The notes under the pieces were generated by a model that saw nothing but the letters and a program-made list of their open reading frames with translations, searched no databases and was not told where the DNA came from. From contig CAWEXD010000008.1 in the NCBI GenBank assembly GCA_963812945.1, positions 930,001 to 994,000 on the forward strand: a stretch of 64,000 nt of DNA, in the 5' to 3' direction. The translations under genes were made by a program, and so were the position numbers. Origin of the DNA: DASRDR01 sp963812945 [NCBI: uncultured Candidatus Rokubacteria bacterium]. GTDB lineage: Bacteria; Methylomirabilota; Methylomirabilia; Rokubacteriales. Shown here one piece after another: positions 1 to 8,628 of this stretch (within the stretch, counting starts at the first letter, position 1; every line of letters starts with the position of its first letter).

Positions 1-339
1 GCGGGTCGCGGGCGCGGCCCCGTCGTAGTCGGCGCGGGCACTCCGTCCGAGACCGAGCCGGCGGGCGAGCACGTCCTGCGCTACGGCCGGCGCCCCCGCG
101 AGCTCCGCCCACCGCCCGTGAGCGCGCCGGCGGTCGTACTCCATGTGCCAGAGCCGATCCTGAGCGTGGACGAGGCCCTGGGCGAAGAACGCGTCGTGGG
201 CGTTCGCCGCTCGCGCGTGCGGGACGCCGTCCGCGTCCCGCCAGACGTCGACGGGGCCGGTCAGGCCAGGAAGCCTCCGGGGGCTCGTCAGGTCCGGGAG
301 CGCAGCGAGGAGATCTCGCCGGTGGGCTGGCGCCGCCAC
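1..339 (-). CDS. Penicillin acylase family protein, N-terminal part (cut by window edge)
   Basis: This is the first 113 codons of a gene that continues off the left edge. The reverse strand reads through a GTG start at 339, ten bases after the stop of the upstream gene. The segment GLVHAQDRLWHMEYDRRRAHG, seen around residues 60-80 with a preceding PVDVWRDADGVPH stretch, is the conserved N-terminal region of the penicillin/cephalosporin acylase Ntn-hydrolase family. These enzymes are usually exported or periplasmic amide hydrolases that mature by self-cleavage before a catalytic serine. The serine and beta chain lie outside the window, so activity cannot be judged. No signal peptide is visible at this start, which is unusual for the family; a leaderless cytoplasmic member is the simplest reading. 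Family call is firm, substrate unknown. Confidence 0.8.
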   Translation of the reverse strand, partial: MAAPAHRRDLLAALPDLTSPRRLPGLTGPVDVWRDADGVPHARAANAHDAFFAQGLVHAQDRLWHMEYDRRRAHGRWAELAGAPAVAQDVLARRLGLGRSARADYDGAAPATR

Positions 340-348
340 GAGGACGAG

Positions 349-1095
349 TTACTGCGGCGGCGCCGGCGGAGCGACGGAGACGCCCTGCACGGCGTTCCGC
401 TTGATCGCCTCGGCCACGACACCCGATGCCTTGACGCCTTCCACGAAGGCACGGAGAAACGTGGCGCCAGCCGCCCGCGCCTTCGGCGTGCCGATCGCCT
501 GCTGCACGCCGGTGATCTGACCGTCGAGCACCCGCGCGCCGGGAAGCTTCTGGACGTCCTTCAAGAGCCTCGGCTTGAGACCGGAGAGCACGTCCAGCCG
601 CTCGTTGACGAACAGGTCGAAGGAGCCGTCGATGCCCTGCGCTCGCAGCAGGGTGGCCTGCTTCACGTTGCGGGTGAGGTAGAGGTCGTAGGCGCTCTTC
701 TCCGCGACGGCGATGCGCACGCCCTGGCGGTCGACGTCACCGATGGAGCGGATGGACGAGCCCGCCGGCACGAGAAAAGTCACCGGGATCTCGAGGTACG
801 CGGCGGTGAAGGCGATCTCGTTCGCGCGCTGGGGCTCGGCCCCGAGGAACGCGACGTCCCAGACGCCGGTGCGCACGCCGTCGGCCAGCGCGCCGGCCGA
901 GTCGAACTTGAGGAACTCGAGCGGCACGCCGAGCCGCCGGCCGAGCTCTCTCGCGAGATCCGGCGCGACCCCCCGCGGGTCCGTCGCCGAGGAGCCCGGC
1001 GTGACGAGGAGGAAGTTCTGATGGTTGAGCCCCACCCGGAGCGTCCCCGAGGGAGCCAGCTCGGACTTCACGACGGCAGAGATGTCGGTACTCAT
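349..1095 (-). CDS. Family 3 solute-binding protein (amino-acid type)
   Basis: The 248-residue product has the bilobal family 3 binding-protein fold signature: a first lobe beginning GTLRVGLNHQNFLLV, a hinge segment WDVAFLGAEPQRANEIAFT and a second-lobe segment VRIAVAEKSAYDLYL. Members bind amino acids or small organic acids for an ABC importer. ATG at 1095 was chosen because the sequence before it is not conserved-looking; from this start there is no export signal, so the protein may be cytoplasmic or its true start may differ. No permease or ATPase is adjacent. It is followed after nine bases by the penicillin-acylase-like gene, with which it is probably cotranscribed, and it diverges from the liv operon. 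Confidence 0.75.
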   Translation of the reverse strand: MSTDISAVVKSELAPSGTLRVGLNHQNFLLVTPGSSATDPRGVAPDLARELGRRLGVPLEFLKFDSAGALADGVRTGVWDVAFLGAEPQRANEIAFTAAYLEIPVTFLVPAGSSIRSIGDVDRQGVRIAVAEKSAYDLYLTRNVKQATLLRAQGIDGSFDLFVNERLDVLSGLKPRLLKDVQKLPGARVLDGQITGVQQAIGTPKARAAGATFLRAFVEGVKASGVVAEAIKRNAVQGVSVAPPAPPQ

Positions 1096-1183
1096 GGCGC
1101 CGAACGTTAGCACGAACCCGGGGATGGAGGCCATCGTGCTCCCCGATGACACCGGCGCAGGATGCGCTGCGTCAATGTCGGGA

Positions 1184-1212
1184 CTTCAAGGCCGGACGCC
1201 GCATAGTATGAT
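1184..1212 (+). promoter_or_regulatory. Possible promoter for the liv operon
   Basis: TATGAT at 1207-1212 matches the sigma-70 -10 hexamer at five of six positions and lies about 60 bases before livK. The -35 at 17 bases spacing (CTTCAA) is weak, so this rests mainly on the -10 and on position in the divergent gap. Confidence 0.3.
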
Positions 1213-1273
1213 CGGCGCACTCGAGCGCGATCCCCGACCCGCGAGCCACGAGCGAACCGAAGGAGGGCCGATC

Positions 1274-2485
1274 ATGCGCACGTCTTTCCACCACGGCATC
1301 CTGGGACGACGCGACCTGCTGAAGGCGGCCGCGGCCGGCGTCGTGCTGGCGGGCTGGCCCGACCAGGCGGGGGCGCAGAAGAAGACGGTCAAGCTCGCAT
1401 TCATCGGCCCGCTCACGGGCGGGACGGCGTCGAACGGGCTCGGCGGGCGCAACTCGTTCCTCCTCGCCGTCCAGGAGCGCAACGCCGATCCGAAGGGCAA
1501 GCACCAGTACGAGACCGAGGTCCTCGACGACGAGTGCAAGCCCACCGTCGCGGTGCAGGCCGCGCTGAAGGCGTCCTCGGACCCGCAGATCGTGGCGGGC
1601 GTGACGCACTACTGCTCGGTCACGGCGATCGCGACCATCGACACCTACCACAAGGCCGGCATGCCGGCGATGGTCTGGGGCGCCGTCCTGCCGGAGATCA
1701 CGTACGGTCACACGCACGTCGAGATCACCCGCGTCAACGGCACCATGATCAACCAGAACAACGTGGCGGCTGACTTCGCGGTGAAGACGCTCGGCTTCAA
1801 GACGTTCGCGCTCATCCACGACACGACCGACTACGGGCGCGCCCACGCGAAGTACTTCGGCGAGTACCTGGAGAAGGCGGGCGCGAAGATCCTCTCGACC
1901 CAGGGCACGGCCAAGGACCAGAAGGACTACGCCGCGGAGCTGACGCGCGCCAAGGCGGACCGGCCCGAGGTGATCTGGTACGGCGGCCTCACGCCCGACG
2001 GCGTGCGGGTCAAGGTGCAGATGGACAAGCTCGGGGTCCGCGCCCAGTTCCAGGGCACGAGCGGCATCAAGTCCGACACCTTCAACGAGACCGCGGCCCA
2101 GTCCGCCGAGGGGACGCTGGCCTTCGTCGAGGGTGCGCCGACCGAGAAGCTGCCGGGCGGCAAGCGCTTCCTCGAGGCGTACGCGAAGGCGGCGTTCAAG
2201 GAGCCCTCGGAGGCGTACGGGCCCTTCGCCTACGTGGCCGCGAACCTCATCATCGACGCGATCGAGGAGGTGGGGCCGGACCGCGCGAAGGTCGCGGCGA
2301 AGCTCAAGCGGACGAAGAACGCGAACACCATCATCGGTCCGGTGGAGTTCGACGAGCACGGGCAGAACACGGTGCCGCTGATCTCGAAGTACGTCAGCCA
2401 GGACGGCAAGTGGGTCCTCTGGGAGGACTCGGAGTACGCCTCCGGGAAGCGCACCTTGCCCGGGATCCGGTTCAAGAAGCAGTAG
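1274..2485 (+). CDS. livK: Branched-chain amino-acid ABC transporter substrate-binding protein
   Basis: The 403-residue product is a periplasmic binding protein of the LivK / Peripla_BP_6 type. It starts with a twin-arginine-like leader (GRRDLLKAAAAGVVLAG) cleaved near AGAQ, then the family opening VKLAFIGPLTGGTASNG. It would capture branched-chain amino acids or a related acid or amide and deliver it to the LivHM membrane pore. The ATG at 1274 is preceded by a strong ribosome site (GAAGGAGGG at 1258-1266). It is the first gene of a five-gene operon with all liv components downstream in the same direction. Many members of this family in soil bacteria bind ureas, amides or aromatic acids, so the actual ligand is open. 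Confidence 0.92.
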   Translation: MRTSFHHGILGRRDLLKAAAAGVVLAGWPDQAGAQKKTVKLAFIGPLTGGTASNGLGGRNSFLLAVQERNADPKGKHQYETEVLDDECKPTVAVQAALKASSDPQIVAGVTHYCSVTAIATIDTYHKAGMPAMVWGAVLPEITYGHTHVEITRVNGTMINQNNVAADFAVKTLGFKTFALIHDTTDYGRAHAKYFGEYLEKAGAKILSTQGTAKDQKDYAAELTRAKADRPEVIWYGGLTPDGVRVKVQMDKLGVRAQFQGTSGIKSDTFNETAAQSAEGTLAFVEGAPTEKLPGGKRFLEAYAKAAFKEPSEAYGPFAYVAANLIIDAIEEVGPDRAKVAAKLKRTKNANTIIGPVEFDEHGQNTVPLISKYVSQDGKWVLWEDSEYASGKRTLPGIRFKKQ

Positions 2486-2503
2486 CGGCGCCCCCCGCGC
2501 GCC

Positions 2504-3427
2504 GTGCCGCCGGTCGAGCTTCTCCTCCAGCAGGCCCTGAACGGGCTGATGCTGGGGGTGATGTACGCGCTCGTGGCAGTCGGGTTCACGCTGTTCTTCG
2601 GCGTGCTCGACGTCATCCACTTCTCCCACGGCGACATCTTCATGCTCGGGGCGTTCGCCGGGCTGACCGTGCTCGCCGGGCTCTCCGCCCTGGGGCTGGG
2701 GGCGCCCGCGGTCGCGCTCGTCCTGGCCTTCGCGGGGTCGATCCTGGTCGTGGGCCTCCTGGGTGTCCTCGCCGAGCGCGTGTGCGTCCGGCCGCTGGCC
2801 CGCTCCTCGCCACTGATGACGCTTCTCGCCACCCTGTCGCTCGGCCTCGTGATCCGGGAGGCGGTCCTGATCTTCTATCCCCGCGGCGCCGACCCGAAGC
2901 CCTTCCCGCAGCTCCTGCCGGCGGGCGGGTTCGAGGCGGCCGGGGTGACCATCCGGTACGAGAACCTCGCCATCCTGGCCATCGCGGTCCTGGCGATGGT
3001 CTCGGTCGACCTCCTCATCAACCGCACGCGCACGGGCGCGGCCATCCGCGCCGTCGCCCAGGATCCCGAAGCCGCCCAGATGATGGGGGTGAACCTCGAC
3101 CGCACGGTCGATCTCACGTTCTTCATCGGCTCGGGCCTGGCGGCGATCGCCGGCATCCTGAGCGGGCTCTACTACAGCGAGATCCACTTCATCATGGGCG
3201 TGAGCGGCGGGGTCATCGGGTTCTCGGCGGCCGCCATCGGGGGCCTCGGCAACGTCTACGGGGCCATCCTGGGCGGGCTCCTCTTCGGCATGGTGCAGAC
3301 GATGTCGGCGGCCCTCATTCCACGGGGCTCGGAGTTCCGCGACGTCGTCGCCTTCGCGGTGGTGATGCTGTTCCTGATCGTCCGGCCGAGCGGCATCCTG
3401 GGCGAGAAGAGCGTCGAGCGGGTCTGA
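2504..3427 (+). CDS. livH: Branched-chain amino-acid ABC transporter permease LivH
   Basis: The 307-residue membrane protein has the LivH pattern: an N-terminal hydrophobic region with LNGLMLGVMYALVAVGFTL, then FSHGDIFMLGAF, and about eight membrane spans. A conserved cytoplasmic coupling loop (RTGAAIRAVAQDPEAAQMMG) contacts the ATPases. GTG at 2504 is taken as start, 18 bases after livK; the hydrophobic region starts immediately. It forms one half of the transmembrane channel with LivM. Confidence 0.92.
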   Translation: MPPVELLLQQALNGLMLGVMYALVAVGFTLFFGVLDVIHFSHGDIFMLGAFAGLTVLAGLSALGLGAPAVALVLAFAGSILVVGLLGVLAERVCVRPLARSSPLMTLLATLSLGLVIREAVLIFYPRGADPKPFPQLLPAGGFEAAGVTIRYENLAILAIAVLAMVSVDLLINRTRTGAAIRAVAQDPEAAQMMGVNLDRTVDLTFFIGSGLAAIAGILSGLYYSEIHFIMGVSGGVIGFSAAAIGGLGNVYGAILGGLLFGMVQTMSAALIPRGSEFRDVVAFAVVMLFLIVRPSGILGEKSVERV

Positions 3428-3453
3428 GCGGCCGTGTCCCGACGCCTCGGCCC

Positions 3454-4575
3454 GTGATCCTGGTCCTTCTCGCCGAGGCGGGGCTCTTCACGCTGCTCGT
3501 GGCGGCGCTCCTCGCGGAGCGCCCGGCGAGTCTCACGGTGACGGGTTTGGCCGGAGCCGGGGCGGCCGCGGCCATCGCGCTCGTGCCAGGGCTCCGTGGG
3601 GCCCTGGGCCAGGCGTTTGCCGCGCACCGCGCCGCGGCCCTGGCGGGCGGCGCGGCCGCGGCTCTGCTCTTGCCCGTTCTCCTGCGGGGAAGCCCCTACT
3701 GGACGTTCGTCGCGACGATGGCGCTCATGTACGTGACCATCGGCCAGGGGCTGAACCTCCAGATCGGGACCGCGGGTGTGATCAACCTCGCCGGCGCCGC
3801 GTTCGCCGGCCTCGGCGGCTACACGGTGGGCCTCCTCGCGACCGCCGTCGGGTGGCCCTCATGGCTCGCGCTTCTCGTGGGCCCGCTGGTGGCGACGGCG
3901 CTGGGCTCGCTCCTGTTCGTGCCCATCCTGAAGACCCGGGGGCACTATCTGGCGCTCGTGACGATCGCCTTCGTCTTCATCTTCAACACGCTCATGAACA
4001 ACCTCGAGTTCACGGGCGGCCCCCAGGGGATCAAGAACATCCCGACGCTCCGGATTCTCGGTCACGCCTTCACGACGCCGCCCGTCGTCTTCGGCGTGAG
4101 GCTCCCGGCCCACGCGAACTTCTACTTCCTGGCGCTCGGGATGGCCGCGCTCGCGACCTGGATCGCTCGCCGGCTCCACGACTCGTGGCTCGGCCTCGCG
4201 CTCAACACGCTCCGGGACGACGAGATCGCGGCCCGATGCTGCGGCGTGTCGGTCACCCGGGAGAAGCTCGTCGCGTTCTCCATCGGCAACTTCCTCATCG
4301 GGCTCGGGGGGAGCTTCTACGCCCTCATGGTCGGCTTCGTCTCGCCGCCCGACTTCGATTTCGGCTACTCGCTCGTGATGCTGAGCGTGATCATCATCGG
4401 CGGCGTGGACTCGATCGCGGGCGTGGTGCTGGGGGCGTGCCTCCTGCTGCCCCTCCCGGAGCGTTTCCGGTTCCTCCACGAGTACCGGCTCCTACTCTAT
4501 GGCGCGGTGATCGTCCTGATGCTCCTCTACCGCCCCCAGGGCCTCTGGCCGGCCTCGGTGCGGCGCTACCGGTGA
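3454..4575 (+). CDS. livM: Branched-chain amino-acid ABC transporter permease LivM
   Basis: The 373-residue protein is the second channel subunit. After about 100 residues of weakly conserved hydrophobic sequence it shows the LivM core: YVTIGQGLNLQIGTAGVINL, GGYTVGLLAT, and the cytoplasmic coupling helix LNTLRDDEIAARCCGVSV. It ends with the typical LLYRPQGLWP tail. GTG at 3454 is the start chosen; no ATG is available before the conserved part. The gene begins 26 bases after livH and its stop overlaps an in-frame GTG that could be an alternative start of livG. Confidence 0.9.
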   Translation: MILVLLAEAGLFTLLVAALLAERPASLTVTGLAGAGAAAAIALVPGLRGALGQAFAAHRAAALAGGAAAALLLPVLLRGSPYWTFVATMALMYVTIGQGLNLQIGTAGVINLAGAAFAGLGGYTVGLLATAVGWPSWLALLVGPLVATALGSLLFVPILKTRGHYLALVTIAFVFIFNTLMNNLEFTGGPQGIKNIPTLRILGHAFTTPPVVFGVRLPAHANFYFLALGMAALATWIARRLHDSWLGLALNTLRDDEIAARCCGVSVTREKLVAFSIGNFLIGLGGSFYALMVGFVSPPDFDFGYSLVMLSVIIIGGVDSIAGVVLGACLLLPLPERFRFLHEYRLLLYGAVIVLMLLYRPQGLWPASVRRYR

Positions 4576-4583
4576 CCCCACCC

Positions 4584-5363
4584 ATGCGTCTGGTGACGCG
4601 CGGCCTCACCGTGCGCTTCGGCGGGCTCGAGGCCCTGGCGAGGGTGGACGTCGCGGTGGCCCCCGGCGAGACGGTGGGCGTGATAGGGCCCAACGGCTCC
4701 GGGAAGACCACGCTCTTCAACGCGATCAGCGGCCTCTACCGGGCGGCGGCGGGTGAGATCCACTTCGAGGGGCGGCCGCTGACCGCGCTGGAACCCCACG
4801 CGATCGCGCGGCTCGGCGTCGCCCGGACCTTCCAGACGAGCCGGCTCTGCCTCGGTCTGTCCGTGTTCGACAACGTGCTGGTCGGCATGCACGCCCGGCG
4901 GCGCACGGGCCTGGTCGACGCCGTGCTGCGCCGGCACCGGTTCCGCGCCGAGGTGCGCGCCGGCCTCGCCGAGGCCTCCCGGCTCCTTGCGCTGTTCAGC
5001 CCCGGTCTGGTGGAGCGCGGCTTCGACCGGGTCGGCCAGCTCCCGCAGATCGACCGCCGCCGCGTCGAGATCTGCCGGGCGCTCGCGCTGCGCCCGCGGC
5101 TCCTCCTGCTCGACGAGCCCTCGGCCGGGATGAGCCCGGCGGAGACGGCCGAGCTGATGCGGGACCTCCAGATCGTGCGAGGGGAGGCGCCGGAGCTGTC
5201 GCTCGTGATCATCGAGCACGACATGTTCGTTATCGAGGGGGTCAGCCAGCGCGTCGTGGCGTTCAACTACGGCCGCAAGATCGCCGAGGGGACCTTCGCC
5301 GAGGTGGCGGCGCACCAGGAGGTGCGAGAGGCCTATCTGGGCAGGGAGGGCGGACGTGGCTGA
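4584..5363 (+). CDS. livG: Branched-chain amino-acid ABC transporter ATP-binding protein LivG
   Basis: The 259-residue ATPase carries Walker A GPNGSGKT at residues 35-42, a Q-loop in ARTFQTSRL, Walker B LLLLDEPSAGMSP and the switch histidine in VIIEHDM. The usual LSGGQ-like signature is replaced by LPQIDRRRVEICRAL, so the helical-domain signature is degenerate although the rest of the protein is canonical. ATG at 4584 is used; GTG at 4572, overlapping the livM stop, would add four residues. It pairs with LivF to power import and its 3' end overlaps livF by eight bases, implying coupled translation. Confidence 0.9.
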   Translation: MRLVTRGLTVRFGGLEALARVDVAVAPGETVGVIGPNGSGKTTLFNAISGLYRAAAGEIHFEGRPLTALEPHAIARLGVARTFQTSRLCLGLSVFDNVLVGMHARRRTGLVDAVLRRHRFRAEVRAGLAEASRLLALFSPGLVERGFDRVGQLPQIDRRRVEICRALALRPRLLLLDEPSAGMSPAETAELMRDLQIVRGEAPELSLVIIEHDMFVIEGVSQRVVAFNYGRKIAEGTFAEVAAHQEVREAYLGREGGRG

Positions 5364-6135
5364 GCCCGGCGCGCCCGCGACGGCCGCCACGCCCGACAAT
5401 CGGCCGGGCGATCCCGGCCGGCCGGCGGCCATGCTCGAGGTCCGGGCGATCACGACCCGCTACGGCCCCCTGACGGTCCTGCGGGGAGTGTCGCTCCGGG
5501 TCGAGGCCGGTGAGATCGCGTGTCTCCTCGGCCCGAACGGCGCCGGCAAGACGACGCTGATCCGCACGCTCCTCGGGATCGTCACGCCCGTGGAGGGCTC
5601 CCTCTGGTTCGAGGGGGCGCGGATCGACCGCCTGCGGCCCCACGCGATCGTGGCCCGCGGGATCGCGGTCGTGCCGGAGGGACGCCGCGTGTTCCCGCGC
5701 ATGACCGTGGAGGAGAACCTGCGGATGGGCGCCTTCGTCGAGTGGGCGCCGGCCGACCTGGCCGGGCGGCTCGACCGGGTCTTCGGGCTCTTCCCGCGGC
5801 TGGCCGAGCGGCGCCGGCAGCAGGCGGCAACCATGTCGGGGGGCGAGCAGGCCATGCTCGCCATGGGCCGGGCGCTGATGAGCCGGCCGAAGCTCCTCCT
5901 GCTCGACGAGCCCTCGCTCGGCCTCGCCCCCGTGCTGGTCGAGCAGCTCTTCGACATCGTGCAGGCGGTCAACCGGAGCGGCACGACGGTGCTCCTGGTC
6001 GAGCAGAACGCGCGGAAGACGCTGGCCGTCGCCCACCACGGGTTCCTCCTCCAGAAGGGCGAGATCGTGGGGCAGGGCACCGCGGTCGAGCTGGCCGCGT
6101 CGGAGCTGGTCCGGCACGCCTATCTCCGGAGCTGA
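5356..6135 (+). CDS. livF: Branched-chain amino-acid ABC transporter ATP-binding protein LivF
   Basis: The 259-residue ATPase has Walker A GPNGAGKT at residues 59-66, the LivF-type segment VPEGRRVFPRMTVEENL, a proper signature (MSGGEQAMLAMGRAL), Walker B LLLLDEPSLGLAP and the H-loop region VLLVEQNA, where LivF proteins carry Q in place of His. The GTG at 5356 overlaps livG; it yields a 25-residue Ala/Pro-rich leader before MLEVRAI, so an internal ATG at 5431 is an alternative start. This is the last gene of the liv operon. The following 227 bases to the next gene show no convincing hairpin terminator. Confidence 0.9.
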   Translation: MAEPGAPATAATPDNRPGDPGRPAAMLEVRAITTRYGPLTVLRGVSLRVEAGEIACLLGPNGAGKTTLIRTLLGIVTPVEGSLWFEGARIDRLRPHAIVARGIAVVPEGRRVFPRMTVEENLRMGAFVEWAPADLAGRLDRVFGLFPRLAERRRQQAATMSGGEQAMLAMGRALMSRPKLLLLDEPSLGLAPVLVEQLFDIVQAVNRSGTTVLLVEQNARKTLAVAHHGFLLQKGEIVGQGTAVELAASELVRHAYLRS

Positions 6136-6362
6136 GCGAACTGGGCGGGCAGGGAGCCGTTGCCGGCCACGCGCCGACTTCGAGTCCCGATGATCCCAGC
6201 GGAGCTTGCGGAACGCCGTCGCCCGGCGGCGGAGCGGGCTCGTGCTAGTCTGTCTTGCCCCACAGACCTGGGACTCGAGGCCGATGACAACGTTCACCCC
6301 ACAAGGCAGGTGCTCGGCATTTGACTGGCTCCTATAGTTGGCGGCGAGTCCGGAACTCGGCG

Positions 6363-7362
6363 ATGTCGATGCGCGTTGACACGCCGATCCTCGTGTTCCT
6401 ACTTCTGTGCGCCCCTGCAGGCTTCGTTGCCCTGCCCGGCGCCGCTGTCCACGCGCAGGAGCGTCAGGCCGGGAAGGCTTACCGGATCGGGTTCCTGCGC
6501 GCGGGCCAGCCTCCCAAGCCCTGGGCCGAGGCGTTTCAGCAAGGCCTGCACGAGCTGGGATACGTCGACGGCCAGAATGTGGTCGTCGACTTCCGATTCA
6601 GCGACGGCAGCGTCGAGCAGCTTCCGCGGCTTGTCGAAGAGCTGGTGCGCCTGAAGGTTGATGTCATCCTGACCTCGGGTGCGTCGCCGCCTCTCGCGGC
6701 CAAGAAAGCGACCGCCTCCATGCCCATCGTCTTTGTCGGCGTGATCAGCCCTGTCGAGCTCGGGCTCATATCGAGCCTCGCACGCCCTGGGGCAACGTCA
6801 CGGGACTGACCACCAACGCTGCTGACCTCGCCGGGAAGCGCCTGGAGTTGCTCAAGGAGCTCGTCCCCAAGCTCAGGCGAGTCGCCGTACTCTGGGATCA
6901 GTCGAATCCGACCAACCCGATACAACTCAAAGGGGCGGAGGTCGCCGCGCGCACGCTGGGCGTGCAGTTTCACCCGGTGCCGGTGCGGAGCCCGAATGAT
7001 TTTGACTCGGCGTTCAAGGCGATGCGCGGCGCCGACGGTCTGCTGCAGCTGGAGAGTCCCCTGTTCACGACGTATCACGCGCAACTCGCAGGGCTGTCGG
7101 CCACGAGCCGGCTGCCCGCGGTCTCCGGGCTCAGAGAGATGCTGGACGCCGGAGGCCTCATGTCGTACAGCGTGCACTTCCCGGATCTGTACAGGCGCGC
7201 CGCCCTGTACGTGGACAGGATCTTGAAGGGCGCGAAGCCGGGTGACCTTCCTGTCGAGCAGCCCACGAAGTTCGAGTTGGTGATCAATCTCAAGGCCGCC
7301 AAGGCGCTCGACCTCACGATCCCGCCGTCGCTGCTACTGCGTGCCGACAGGTGCTCGAATGA
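6363..7362 (+). pseudogene. ABC_sub_bind family solute-binding protein, frameshifted
   Basis: The two halves together make one complete ABC_sub_bind (PF04392) protein: signal peptide ending VHAQE, KAYRIGFLRAG, LHELGYVDGQNVVVDFRF, then VAVLWDQSNPTNP and DLTIPPSLLLRAD. The frame breaks inside the family motif SLARPGGNVTG: the run GGGG at 6789-6792 is one G short of the sequence needed to keep frame. A second one-base G deficit at 7350-7351 garbles the last residues, since adding a G restores the usual ending DRVLE before TGA at 7360. Both lesions are G-run deletions, so assembly or sequencing error is possible as well as true decay. Intact, it would be a periplasmic lipid/aromatic-type ligand binder with no transporter partner nearby. 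Confidence 0.8.
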
Positions 7363-7458
7363 ACGCTCTTGATGGAGGTCGACTTGCCGATGCGTGCGAC
7401 CGACGACAACGTGTCCCCTGTCGGGGACCACGGGAATCTTTGGAGGAGACAGTGGCCA

Positions 7459-8466
7459 ATGCGTGACAGGTTGCTCATCCTACGGTCCGCGGTCATCGCG
7501 TCCGTAGCGCTCGGCATGCTTGCTGGCGCTCCCGTTCCGGCCGTCTCGCAGCAGCCCCCGAAGGTGTTTCGCGTCGGCCACCTTGGGGGAGGTGGTCGGA
7601 CACCCGACGGTGCGCCGCCGGGCCCCCTCCGCGAGGCATTGCGAGCCCTCGGCTACGTGGAGGGTCGGAACATCGTGTACGAGGCGCGTTTCGCGGAGGG
7701 GAGGGGGGAGCGGCTTGCTGGCCTGGCCGCGGAGCTCGTGCAGCTCAAGGTCGATCTGATCGTGACCCAAGGCGGCCCGTCGGCGGTCGCGGCGAAGCAG
7801 GCGACCTCGACCATCCCGATCGTCATGGCGCTTTCCGCGGGCGACGCGGTGGCAACCGGGTTGATCGCGAGCCTCGCGCGCCCGGGAGGAAACATCACCG
7901 GAATGACCGACGAATCCATTCAGCTCAGCGCCAAGCGGATGGAGATCCTGAAGGAAGCGGTGCCGAAGGCATCGGTGATCGCCATCCTGTGGAACGGGGA
8001 CGATCATGGTATGACGCTCCGCTACCGCGAGATCGAGAAGGCGGCGCGCATCCTCAACGTCGAGGTGCAGGCGCACAGCGTGCGCGAGCCCGATGATTTC
8101 GCCGTGGCGTTTTCTGCGATGACGCGGCGCCGGCCGGACGCCATGTTCCTGGTGGCGGACCCGTTCACGACCCTGAACCGGAATCGGGTGGTCGAGTTCG
8201 CGGCGACGCATCGCATTCCTGCGATGTATGAGTTCGGCTTTATCGTGCGCGACGGCGGGCTGATGGCGTACGGCCCCAGTGCCGAGGACGAGTTCCGCCA
8301 GGCCGCGCTCTACATCGATCGGATCCTGAAGGGCGCGAAGCCCGCCGACTTGCCGGCGGTGCAGCCGACGAGGTACTACCTCACGGTCAATGCCAAGACG
8401 GCGGCGACGCTGGGATTGACGATCCCGCCGTCGGTGCTGCTCCGGGCGGACGACGTCGTCCAGTAG
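7459..8466 (+). CDS. ABC_sub_bind family solute-binding protein
   Basis: The 335-residue product begins with a signal peptide (MRDRLLILRSAVIASVALG, cleaved near AVSQQ) and has the whole PF04392 pattern: VFRVGHLGGG, ALRALGYVEGRNIVYEARF, a middle IASLARPGGNITGMT segment, and the family ending LGLTIPPSVLLRADDVV. Start ATG at 7459 is preceded by GGAGGAGA at 7442-7449. The family is periplasmic and related to type I binding proteins of ABC importers, but no permease or ATPase is linked to it here. It follows the frameshifted paralogue by about 95 bases. The last ~50 bases of the gene are duplicated again 1,177 bases downstream. Confidence 0.88.
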   Translation: MRDRLLILRSAVIASVALGMLAGAPVPAVSQQPPKVFRVGHLGGGGRTPDGAPPGPLREALRALGYVEGRNIVYEARFAEGRGERLAGLAAELVQLKVDLIVTQGGPSAVAAKQATSTIPIVMALSAGDAVATGLIASLARPGGNITGMTDESIQLSAKRMEILKEAVPKASVIAILWNGDDHGMTLRYREIEKAARILNVEVQAHSVREPDDFAVAFSAMTRRRPDAMFLVADPFTTLNRNRVVEFAATHRIPAMYEFGFIVRDGGLMAYGPSAEDEFRQAALYIDRILKGAKPADLPAVQPTRYYLTVNAKTAATLGLTIPPSVLLRADDVVQ

Positions 8467-8517
8467 GGGCATCAGGCGAGCGCCTCGATCCTCATGAGTG
8501 ACGCCCCGAAGGAAGCC
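8415..8517 (+). repeat. Direct repeat, copy A (end of ABC_sub_bind gene plus start of methyltransferase)
   Basis: About 103 bases that recur at 9592-9694, offset 1,177, with roughly eight mismatches. Copy A holds the true 3' end of the upstream binding-protein gene and then an ATG at 8494 opening MSDAPKEA before an in-frame TAG where copy B has TGG. It is thus a dead copy of the methyltransferase start. Confidence 0.85.
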
Positions 8518-8628
8518 TAGGGTGCTCCGCCCGCCGGCGACCTGATCGGCCCGTCCGGGCTCTGATCGCCACCGTCTGACGCGCAGGGCGCCCGCGCCGC
8601 GCCGACCTGCCGAGCTGCTCGGGTGAGG

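Noticed and set aside
1172-3187. Long open frame antisense to livK and livH
   Set aside because: Arg/Asp/His-rich translation with no domain, lying opposite well-supported genes. It is a high-GC antisense shadow.
7413-7428. Hairpin GTCCCC-TGTC-GGGGAC as a terminator between two binding-protein genes
   Set aside because: No T-run follows and it lies within the leader just before the ribosome site of the next gene; chance pairing is likely in this GC-rich DNA.
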